The notes beneath the pieces were generated by a model. It did not search any database. It saw only the letters and a list, made by a program, of their open reading frames with translations, and was not told the DNA's origin. Position numbers and translations under genes: made by a program. Below, piece by piece: positions 23,894-34,500 of a DNA stretch of 64,000 nucleotides (the stretch's first letter is position 1; each line of letters opens with the position of its first letter). Source of the DNA: Reticulitermes lucifugus (lineage: Eukaryota > Arthropoda > Insecta > Blattodea > Rhinotermitidae); NCBI GenBank assembly GCA_026260175.1, contig JAKCWW010001691.1:2043-66042 (forward strand), written 5' to 3'.

Positions 23894-24639
23894 GTTGACC
23901 AAGTTCTTTTTTTGTGTGTGCACGTGATTATAGATACTACTTCAGCCCTTCCATTCAAAGATTTATATATGCTGTAAGTTATGATTTGACACGTGTGCAT
24001 GATCCACATCTTTTTCTGTATGAGTGTGTTTCTTCATACAGGTGGAAAGCATCAGTTACAGGAGTGTCCTTATGTTTGGTACTGGCTGAAGGCGAAACTC
24101 ACTTGTCGTTTAGTATGTCACAGGCCATGTGCCATATTACTCTCAATTTAAACTGAAGCCTTTCCTTAAGACTGCTGTCGGCAAGGATGAGACACTGTAG
24201 TCTGGTCAAGGTTACCAACAATCAGAGGCACATACTGCTCCATCTTCAGCCCTTATGGTACTGGCAGTGTGTTCCATTGAAACATAGAAACATACCAAAT
24301 TGCAAAGTGATTGGTCACACATCCTGGAAGACTGCAGTCTTACATTTAGCCCTGTGGTAACGTATCTCATGAAGTCTTATCTGATTTCAAGCATTTTAAT
24401 ATCTGGAGTTACGTAAAATTTCAACAATCTAAAGACTTAAGAGTTACTGTAAAGTTGTGTGTAGCGTTAATGCTCAAGTCTCTTTTTAGGCACATTTTCA
24501 CTTGTTGTGTCCCCCAGAAGTAGTCTTTGATTTTCATGCAGTAAAGTTAACATGTTCCATTTCAGTTGTATTTCCTTTCCTCATATTTTCTTACTAAAAG
24601 TACATTTCCACTCTTCCTGTAGTTTTTCAGTTGATATTG

Positions 24640-24860
24640 ACTAAAGACGAAGATCCTGTAAGTTGTGTGGGATGTGACACTGTGTCACTGGATGACGTTT
24701 TTAAGGATTGTAGTGCCTTGATCTTCAGGGTCAGACTGTCCCGATCCCAAAGATTAAGGCAGTACAGTCCTGTGAAACATAGGGAAGTACTTGTCCATTG
24801 ACATAGCATCATATCCCTGTATACCTGAATATTCAGCTACACTGCTGTCAGAACCTCAAA
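24640..24860. repeat. Foldback repeat remnant
   Basis: gggatgtgacactgtg on the left pairs loosely with catagcatcatatccc on the right. The loop has cttgatcttcagggtcagac and the right flank is ctgtcagaacctcaaatctc, the family end. Confidence 0.5.
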
Positions 24861-26639
24861 TCTCTCATGTTGATTAATTTGCATGTGTTCAAGCATGACG
24901 ACGTGTCTTGTGTGTATGAAATCATTGAGGCGTTCACTGCAGAGAAAACCCTTGGGTACAGTTCCACTAATGAAGTAAAATCATGTGGCTGCTGCATGGT
25001 GTCTTATGTGCCCAGTGCAGGGACTTCTCTTGGAACCAGTCTTCTGTGTCAGAATCCGGCAGTAAGTTGTGTTTTTCTGATAATCACATTGTGATTTTTG
25101 TTCCTTAATGAGAGGTAAAATATTTGCTGGTGATGAGAAAATAAAGCTAGTGCAGTATATGTCGTGTGATGTGTTTTAAACTATGTCAGTTGTAAAACAA
25201 AATTAATTCAGAAGACAGCTCCAGTGTAGTGGTATTTTTAGCGTGCTTTCTGTACCTAGTTGCTCAACTTTTTGCTGAAACTTGGGACATTATACAACTG
25301 GAAGCCACATACACATCATACTTGTTGAGATCAACAGTGGCAACATTGCAAATGCACAAATTTATCACTTGTTTGTTTCCACAAAAGGTATTAAATTAAA
25401 TTCTGTAAGTTGAAATGATGTGGGAGAGGATATCTAAAATTTATTCCCATTGAAAAAATTCTGTCAATTTTGTTGGTGCGGACAGAAGAATACAACGGAT
25501 TGCTGGTTGAACAGTTTGTCATGAAATATGAAAAATACTCTGAAATCTGTTGTTTTGTTGGTATTTAAAGTGGGGTTGCTTTTATTGCAGTAAATGCCCC
25601 AAAGAACAGGGGGCAGAGTGTTGTACGAGGGACGGTTTTGGTAGTTAACGCACACTGCTGGTGCCGTAGCACCGCAGGAAGCCTCGATGACATGTCACAT
25701 CCACATGGAGATAGAAGAGTTGTGTGTTCCACTTAAATATTTGTACAAATAACTTGTATTATTTCATATAATATTGTAAAGTAAGTCGAGATTTTGTAAA
25801 GTACAGCATAAAAACCCATAAATAGTGATGAAATCAAACATTTTACAGATTAAACTTTTAACTTAACCTGGTTTTCATTTTCAGTGAATATTGCAGGCTT
25901 GGTGGCTGCAAGACATTTAAATATTCTCATTTATGGGGATGGAGGACACTAAAAATGAGCTGAGTCTTAACCACACTAGACGGCATTGAAGGGTGACAAG
26001 TGACTGCTGTTTGCCATCGATGTCAACAATATATGGTTTTTGACCAGCTGGATCTTGTGCAGACAGCTATACCAAAAGGCACTATTGTACACAGATCTGA
26101 GCCAGTTTGGCATATATTGTTCTAGAGCTATTTAATATTCTCCTATCTAGGTATTAAAGAGGTTGTTTTCTTTTCTCATATAACTTTGTCAGGATGCTGC
26201 ACATAAAGGTACATCAGTTTTATGTAGAATGTGCCTAAGAAGATGAAAAGAGTGAGTACGTCTGATTTATAATTTAATTTGATGTCTGGCTGGACTGTGG
26301 GACAAATACCTGGCAACCCACACCCGCAGAAACAAGCACTGTACGTAGCTTTATCATATGTTATTGTCAAGTAATATGTTTAAATACAGCGCCAAGCCTT
26401 AATAACCTAACCCTGCCTTAGCCCTGAAGGTGATAGCATGTTCTTTTGAGAACATGCCAAATAAATGTAGAGGAATGCACAACACAAACACTGAACAGTC
26501 CCCATCTGCACCACTTCTTTGTAACCACAGCTCTTGTACTCTTGCCTACGATGCAAAGAAACATTACTTTGTCATGCAAATGCCTGGGAAGTCATTGTGT
26601 GCAGATATGGCAGTGGTGTTCTGAAGGACTGCAGTGGTT

Positions 26640-26810
26640 AGGTTTGTGCACCCAACAGGTTGTAGATTGCTCCCTTGGACATGATGCCATGTAGTCAGAT
26701 TTACCATTTTGGAGGCAGCATGTTGTTCTGAAATGTTGGTAAATCAACTGGACCACACACAAAAGACAATAATCTTTGTACTCATCTGCATGAGAACCTC
26801 AAATCCCAAA
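26640..26810. repeat. Foldback repeat remnant
   Basis: It contains catgatgccatgtagtc, a degraded tggaggcagcatgtt loop motif and the family terminus gagaacctcaaatccc. The pairing is poor. Confidence 0.4.
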
Positions 26811-27335
26811 TGCTGAGAGTTGCACGGGGTGGCTCAGAATTGCTTGCAATTGTGCAGAATTTTAGTCAGCTGAAAATGTCCATTTATAAATTCCAGTCAC
26901 TGTAGTGTTGGACAAGACATTTAAAACCTTGAAAGGGGCATGTTGAAAATGCTTATTGGTTGCATACTTGTAGGTTATGAACATGCCAACATTTATCCTT
27001 TGTAGAATCAGGCCTACATATCCTTTGACCACTGAGTGAAGAGCAAGATGCTAATGAGTATAGGTGCCAATCAGTTAGTTCATGATTGGGGGGGGGGAGC
27101 TGGTTTGACGGAAAAAAATGTTGGGACGAGACACCAGACTGGATGTGACAGACCTGTTTGAGAAAGTATAGTTTCTTGGCTACTTCAGAAATCTCCATGC
27201 TTTATGGAACCAAAATGTTCATTAGTGGGTGTTCACAATCGCGCAGCTTGGGCCTATCCTGAACTAAATTAACCCAGCCGACACATTTTCATCCAATTTT
27301 TTTTTTTTTAAGATCTGTTATATTGCTGTCTGTAT

Positions 27336-27929
27336 ACGAAGGCCAGTACCGTTCAGGGTGGTCCGACACGTTGAACATCGATATTGTTATTGCCGATCTC
27401 CTAAAAACGGGACTGACATTTGCAACAGCCAGGAATGTGTGAATATAAGCATTAAAAATTCAAATGAGAATGTTAAATTATCGATCGCTGCACGGTCTGA
27501 ACACAAATCAGTTTCGTATAAAATGGATCTTCATTTTAAGTTAATGTCTGTCCAGGTTATGCTAATGGCAAAACTTGTGCACACGGTGACATACTGTCCC
27601 TTGCACAACATTTGAAGGCGGTTTCGAAGATCTGTTTAGGTTAGCTATGTTTTGTTTTTGTTGTGTGATTTGGTATGCGACTACCCTCCCCAACACCCAA
27701 CGTTTCCGAGCGCGAGTCTTAAGTGCATTTAACACCGTATTAAAATTTCCTTCCTAATTTTGGCGAGTTAGTCATTCGCATTAGATAGGGTACTATGTGC
27801 GAACTTCTTGCGGCTGCATCCTTTGCCTACACTGCAGACAAAAGAAGCCGTGTGTATCCTACTTCAGAATTTCTATTCTGAACCATTATTTCTTGTAATA
27901 TCCACCTACGATGGAACAGAATCTGCTAC
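27336..27929. promoter_or_regulatory. CpG-richer block upstream of RpL22, probable promoter-proximal DNA
   Basis: CpG is much commoner here (e.g. gtccgacacg, catcgata, atcgatcg, ccgagcgcgag, ttggcgag) than in neighbouring DNA. This pattern marks unmethylated promoter regions in genomes with germline methylation. It resumes at 31173 on the other side of the retrotransposon, so the two halves were probably contiguous. No TATA box or start site can be assigned. Confidence 0.45.
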
Positions 27930-27937
27930 AACGCCTA
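27930..27937. repeat. Target-site duplication, left (AACGCCTA)
   Basis: AACGCCTA here and at 31165-31172 flank the retrotransposon. It is an 8-base direct repeat as made by non-LTR insertion. Confidence 0.75.
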
Positions 27938-30900
27938 ACTCCATGGAGCAGAGTCCTTGAGAAGCTAGCAGGTTGTCAGCTAGTCAAGAAATTCCCCGTG
28001 TTTTATGGAACCCGAAGGTTCATTACCACACTCACAAGAGCCTGACACCTGTCCCTATCCTGAGCCATATCAATCCAGTTCATGTCCCTCCATCCCACTT
28101 CTTGAAGATCCATTTTAATATTATCCTCCCATCTATGCCTGGGTCTTCNNNNNNNNNNNNNNNNNNNNNNNNNNNNNNNNNNNNNNNNNNNNNNNNNNNN
28201 NNNNNNNNNNNNNNNNNNNNNNNNNNNNNNNNNNNNNNNNNNNNNNNNNNNNNNNNNNNNNNNNNNNNNNNNNNNNNNNNNNNNNNNNNNNNNNNNNNNN
28301 NNNNNNNNNNNNNNNNNNNNNNNNNNNNNNNNNNNNNNNNNNNNNNNNNNNNNNNNNNNNNNNNNNNNNNNNNNNNNNNNNNNNNNNNNNNNNNNNNNNN
28401 NNNNNNNNNNNNNNNNNNNNNNNNNNNNNNNNNNNNNNNNNNNNNNNNNNNNNNNNNNNNNNNNNNNNNNNNNNNNNNNNNNNNNNNNNNNNNNNNNNNN
28501 NNNNNNNNNNNNNNNNNNNNNNNNNNNNNNNNNNNNNNNNNNNNNNNNNNNNNNNNNNNNNNNNNNNNNNNNNNNNNNNNNNNNNNNNNNNNNNNNNNNN
28601 NNNNNNNNNNNNNNNNNNNNNNNNNNNNNNNNNNNNNNNNNNNNNNNNNNNNNNNNNNNNNNNNNNNNNNNNNNNNNNNNNNNNNNNNNNNNNNNNNNNN
28701 NNNNNNNNNNNNNNNNNNNNNNNNNNNNNNNNNNNNNNNNNNNNNNNNNNNNNNNNNNNNNNNNNNNNNNNNTGTTGTGATTTTGTCCTGCATTCTGATT
28801 GTGAGACATGACCATGTACTTAGTTTTCTCAGCATTCACTTCTAGACCATCTCCTTACTAGTGACTACTAAAGCTTCTGTGTTTTTCTTTATAGCGTATG
28901 CTTCCGCCCAATGTATTAACATCATCAGCATAAACTAGAAGCTGATGTGTAGCATTGAATTTCAAACCCTCCTTGTTTGCCTGAACCCTCCTACCAGCAT
29001 ATTCCAAAGCAAAGTTGAAAAGCAATGGCGATAAAGTATCTCCTTGTTTGAAACCATTCTTAATAGGAAATGTGTCAGACAAATGTTTGCCTACCCGGAC
29101 TCTGCTATAGGTTTCATTTAGACATTTTTACTAGCCTTACTAGTTTCATAGGGATACCAAATTCAATAAGAATATTATACAAGACCTCCCTCCTAACTGA
29201 ATCAGGCTTTCTTGAAGTCTATAAATAGCTGATGCACTGCGTCATTGTATTCCCATTTTTTCTTGAGTATTTGACAAGTGCAGAATATATGATCAGTATG
29301 ATTGTATGTGGTTGACGAAAGTGATATGCTTCGATAATTACTGCAATCTGTTTTATCACCCTTATAAATAGGTACAATGATTGACTCCTTCCACTGCTCA
29401 GGCAATTCCTCTTTATTCCAAATAGAAGTAATAAGTTTATGGATCTCGGAACAAATTGTCTTACGTCCTGCTTTAATCAGTTCTGCTGGAATTTGATCAA
29501 TACCTGGTGATTTGTGCCTTTTTAGCTTTTCAATAGCCATCTCAACCTCAGAGTCACTGGGCTCAGATACCAGTGGCTGTGCTGTATGTATTTCAGTCTG
29601 CGTAACATTAACCCCATGTACGTTCAATAGCTGAAAGAAATGATTCCTCCACCTAGCCAAGACACTGTGGGAGTCTGCAACCAGATCACCCTTCTCATCC
29701 TTTACATTATATCTAGGCTGGTAACCCTTCTTAAAGTCATTGATGCCCCTATACAAGTCTCTGATATTCTTGTTCTTACTGCTTGTTTCAAGTTCATTAC
29801 TTTCAGATATTCCGTCTTTTTGTTCCTGAAATGTCTACTAGCTTCACGTCACATTGTTCAGATTATGTACATTACTTTGGTTTGGATTCTGTAACCACTG
29901 CATTTTAGCCTGTTTCCTTTGATCTAAAAATTTTGAACATTCTTTGTCAAACCATGGTTTATGCTGCTTCCTTTCATACAGCCCTAGACTCTAGTGGAGA
30001 TTTTGATACTCTAATGTTTTCCCAAGCCCTATTTATGTCCTCACTAACATAAGTTCTCCAAAGTTGCACACCTGTTTGAGATCTTTATCTGATACTGTTT
30101 CCTAACCTTTAGTTCACTTAGCTCTGCATCAAACTTCTGTGCTGCTTGTTTAATTACCACCAGTGTTTCCCTAACTTTTGCAACCACCAGATAGTGATCA
30201 GTATCACAGTCAGCTCTCCTGCAAGATCACACATCACGTATACTTGAATGCCAACTCCTATCTATCATACGTGATCAATCAGATTATGAGTCTTCCCATC
30301 AGTAGAGGTCCATGTGTATTTATGAATATTTCAGTGCGGGAACACCATGCTCTTAACAACTAGATTTTTTGATGTGGCAAAGTTTACAACTCAACACCAT
30401 TATCATTACTATCCTCGATGTAAACTCTCACTCCTGATCGTCGGTTTGAAAGTATCCTCCCTCCCCAATTTTGCATCAAACTCTCCTAATAGAATTTTCA
30501 TATAGTACTTCGGAAAATGATCAAAAACCTGTTCTAATTCCTCATAGACATTGTCCTTTGAGTCATCACTTTTTCCCCTCAGTTGGTGCATGCACATTCA
30601 GAACAATGATATTACACAATGACACCTCAGCACCATATATGACATCCTATCACTAACAAACACTGCTCTCTTAATTGCTGATACTATTCTCTGATGTACA
30701 AAAAAAACCTGTTCCCAATTGATGACTTTCATTTCCTTTTCCATAAAAGAAAGTACAATCCCCTGCTCTTACTGTGCCTTCTTTGTCCCACCTAACCTCC
30801 TGTACACCCACTAAATCTAATTTGTACCTACCCAATTCCCTGGCCACTGTCATAAGTGACCCTGCCCTATAGAGGCTCCCCACGTTCCAAATCTCGCATT

Positions 30901-31164
30901 CCTTTTCCGTTGCTTAAGTTATGCCAAAGAATCAATCCACGTCCGAGGCTTTGTATAGCGATTCGTAACTTGGTAATTTTTTACCGTGAGGGGTTATTAG
31001 CACTTCGCCCAACCCCCAAGCAGGAGGGCCACCCCATGTCGGCTGTCCGCGACTGCTTATTCAATGTATTCGCAGCTACCCTCCATATCGGGAGGCAATT
31101 CCTCCATCCGCAACCCGAAGACGCGCCATGCCGTGGTGACAGGGACCCACTTCTCATGGGATAG
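27938..31164 (-). mobile_element. RTE-type non-LTR retrotransposon, near full length, broken
   Basis: Read on the - strand, the order is a GC-rich 5' UTR (31164 to about 30900), endonuclease fragments, then reverse transcriptase. Near 30880-30670 the endonuclease shows GSLYRAGSLMTVARELG, LDLVGVQEVRWDKEG and FFYGKGNESHQLGTGFF; near 30600-30400 it shows KYYMKILLGEFDAKLGRE. The reverse transcriptase shows KSPGIDQIPAELIKAG, LPEQWKESIIVPIYKGDKTD (29756-29300), [18 protein letters not shown] and the YADD box [13 protein letters not shown] (about 29050-28900). After a 624-base gap, [19 protein letters not shown] and the 3' end follow. The endonuclease resembles what databases often label craniofacial development protein 2-like. 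Several frameshifts and stops separate the pieces, so it cannot encode an intact protein. Confidence 0.92.
28149..28772. other. Assembly gap (624 N)
   Basis: A run of N inside the retrotransposon, probably an unresolved repeat. Open frames crossing it are artefacts. Confidence 0.99.
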
Positions 31165-31172
31165 AACGCCTA
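31165..31172. repeat. Target-site duplication, right (AACGCCTA)
   Basis: Matches 27930-27937 exactly and marks the 5' end of the retrotransposon. Confidence 0.75.
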
Positions 31173-31389
31173 TATCAGCAAATTAAGTTTATGTGACTAA
31201 TAAAATCTTGCTGGTGGCCAATTGGGCTCGATATGAACTAAAAGTAAAATCTCAATTCAACTACACAGCTTTCCGTACCAGAAAGAATTCGAGATCTGTC
31301 GGCTTCAATCTACGATACGAGATTATGTCTGCTCTGGATCTTCATGCACAATTCAATTCTGATATATCCCCTGGTAACCAAAGAGCATT

Positions 31390-31504
31390 GTGACATGTAC
31401 TCGTTGAGCTGCACCACGTGGTTTTCTCCCTAGACCATAGTGGCAGCATTTCCGTTTCCTGTATGTTATAATTTCGAGAGAAGGTAGTTTATAGAGTTGG
31501 AATT
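31390..31504 (+). promoter_or_regulatory. RpL22 core promoter and 5' UTR region
   Basis: A palindromic E-box CCACGTGG lies at 31414-31421. It is followed by the pyrimidine tracts ttttctccct and tttccgtttcct (31450-31461), the latter a plausible 5'-TOP start site as in ribosomal protein genes. The ATG at 31505 is in GAATTATGC. The start site is inferred, not shown. Confidence 0.5.
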
Positions 31505-31513
31505 ATGCCTGCG
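31505..31513 (+). CDS. RpL22: RpL22 exon 1 coding part (MPA)
   Basis: Only three codons, ATG CCT GCG, precede the donor GCG|gtaagt. A very short first coding segment is common in ribosomal protein genes. It was assigned because exon 2 has no suitable ATG and follows an AG in phase 0. Confidence 0.85.
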
Positions 31514-34500
31514 GTAAGTACATTGCTGTGTGGGTTTTCATATTTAAAGTAAGTAAAAGAGGAGTCATATGTATTTAATAATAATAAGTGATATAAGGAT
31601 TTTATTTCTAATGACTTTCAATGGTGTCTGTGTGCACCATGAAACGAAAGAACTTCCATTATTCTGTATAGCCCGTTGTGATACAATTAACAACTGAAAT
31701 TTATTGTCAGTACTTCTTATTCATTACAGCATGTTTCAGACGACTTGCCCATCTTCACGTAATACAAAAAATATATAAAGTACTTGGGAGGTTAATTAAA
31801 ACATTAAGTTTTACAAAGGAAATGAAGTCTCATTTTACATAAAGGGCAAAAATTTGTAAGGATACGTGTTTACGTAATTTTGAAGCTGTTTGTATGTTAT
31901 ATTATGCAAGAATCTAGTTTTTACCTACTTTAAGGTTGTTTTTATATTGAGTAATTTATATATGGTATACTTCAATTCTAGAATATTTTGTAGGGTAGTT
32001 TCCTGGTTTAAAGTTATTCTTTCCTTGAGTGTGGACACTGTCGTTTAAAAGGACATTTATTTAAATGGGGCTGGTAGACATTCCCGGGTGTGATAGATGC
32101 AGACAGGCATCTGAAATGGCCCCACGTGTTTTTTGTGACTGAGGTACTGGTAGTATTGAGATTAGGCACCTGGGCCATCATTTCTTGAACCCAAGTGACT
32201 GCTGACATGTCCATCAGCAAGGTACTGCAGTTTGTTCAGAGTGCAGGGCTGCTGAATGCTTAAGCAAAGGATTGCACAAAAGATCAGAAACTGTCGAGGT
32301 GCAAGGGTCACTGTGGTGCCTGCCCTGCTGTACTTTCACTCTTCCTTGAGTGTAGACTGGTTTAAGATTTTAGTATTTTAGCATGTCTGTAGAGTGAGTT
32401 TGTAGTTTATAGGTTAAGAGCTTTTAATGGTGAATCTGGAAATTGAAATAAAGGATACAGTGAATATGTTGGTAAGTGGTAGAGAAATTGTAGAATAATA
32501 ATTAAGTGAAATGTGAAGATGCTTGCAGTTTTTGAAGAATTCTTGGATTTATATTACTGACTTGACTGTGATCTAGTTTTGAGGCTATAGATTCTTAGAT
32601 AAAAATAATAACTTTATCTATAAATTCAGACACTGAGGTACAGAAATTCTTATACTTCTTATACCTACTTAAGGATAGGTGTATAGAGGGAAATTATGTG
32701 TTATAGTGGAGGAGATATACGTAGGTGGAAGGTTTTGTGTTTTGTAAAAATTGATGGATTGCTGAGTACTGAAAGAGGGTGATCGTTTTTTGTGTATTGG
32801 TCTTGTTCGAATAAAGCTCTAAAGATGGTATTTGGATCCAAGGTATTTTGGTCATTAAGTTGATCGTTGTTTCTTGTTTCTTTATAGATGTAATATTTTT
32901 CTGTTGTGTTATGTTAACTTTTTCCTGTGGTGTATAGGATTTCCATGATACTGTCAATGTGATCTATAGGGTGTTGATTTTTTCGTAGGTGTTTAGAGAA
33001 ATTTGAGTTACCGTTATTATTATGAATTCTCAGCAAATCCATCAGTTTCTACACAACACAAAACCTTCCCCCTTCATGTATTTGTATCTCCCGCTTTGAA
33101 TTGATAATTGAAGTTATTATTTTGATTTCAGATTCTGTATCTTCAAAACTAGATCACAGTCAAGTCATTAATATAATTCCAAGAATTCTTCAAAAACTGT
33201 ATATGAATCTTCACATTTCACTCAATTATTAGTCTACAATTTCTCTACTGCTTACCATCATATTTATTGTATCCGTTATTTCAATTTCCAGATTCGCCAT
33301 TTAAAGCTCTTTACCTATAAACTACAAACTCGCTCTACAGATATTCTATAATAGTAAAACCTTCAGCCAATCTACACTCAAGGAAAGAATAACTTAAAAC
33401 CAGGAAACTACCCTATAAAATCTTCTAGAATTAAAATTATATACCATAATTAAATTACTCAACATAAAATAACCTTAAATTCGGTAAAAACTAGAAATTT
33501 AAAGGCAGTTTTCTTGCATACTAGAATATATTAAAATCTTCAAAATTACATGAATAACATGTATCCTTATGAATTTTTACCCTTTATGTAAAGTGAGGTC
33601 TCATTTCTTTTTATAAAACGTAATGGTGCAGTTAACCTTCCAGGTATTTTGTATACTTTTTGTATTACTTGAAGATGGTCAAGTCAGTGAAAACATGTTG
33701 TAATGAATGTTAGTTGTGAATTGACAGTTATTTTTAATTTAGTTTAAAGAATTTTTGTTTTTTTTTTTTTTCAGTTTTTGTCACTTGCTTTAAATTATGT
33801 CACTGTTGTGTACTGTGAAACTGTATTACCATATAGAGTATACATTGCAATATAATATAGTGATGTGTATTAAGATTACTATGATCATGAGGGGCATAAT
33901 TGTTGTAGAGCCTTAGTCATTCAAAAAAGCATTGCTACCAACCATCAGATGAAAGCTTTATAGAGGAAAGTGAATTCCCTGTACATGCAATGAAAGCGTA
34001 TGAAGGAGTGGAGGTATAGTTCTACACATTTTTAACGTCGCACTTACTGTCCACCGACCAGAAGAAAATTCCTGCTTTGAGGTTGACTAGAGGGATGCTA
34101 TTGGTGGGAGGGACTAGCAGTAAATTGTTATTTGCCATGAATCTTGTTAGCAGGGATTTTCTCCTTGCTGGTGGACTGTAGATGCATGTGAGTGGTCACC
34201 TTCACACCCTGGTCAATTGACCCCTGGGGCAAGAGCCTCAGGAGCCATTAAACAGGATGCTGGGTGGTTCTTGTAGCTGGTCTGGACGCTTTGGAGAACT
34301 CTCTTTTGCCCCTGCCCTGAATCAAACCACAGTACAGATAAATATAATTATATTCTGAATGGGTTAGATGATATATGTTTTAATTTTCAATGCTATGTTT
34401 TAGCCTGCAGTTGTCAAGAAACCTAAGAAGCAGCAGCATATAAAGGCTAAGGGCCAAAAGAAGAAAAAGATCTCCCTAAAGTTTACAGTCGACTGCACAC

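Larger units (their letters stand above)
23905..27335. other. Intergenic DNA between cyclin L and the RpL22 upstream block
   Basis: No gene recognised. It holds degenerate foldback remnants at 24640-24860 and 26640-26810, a G run near 27088 and a T run near 27297. The rest is CpG-poor AT-rich sequence with only short chance open frames. Confidence 0.65.

Noticed and set aside
27973-28845. Long frames of 250-290 codons on both strands
   Set aside because: They are held open by the 624-N gap; only the retrotransposon text at the edges is real.
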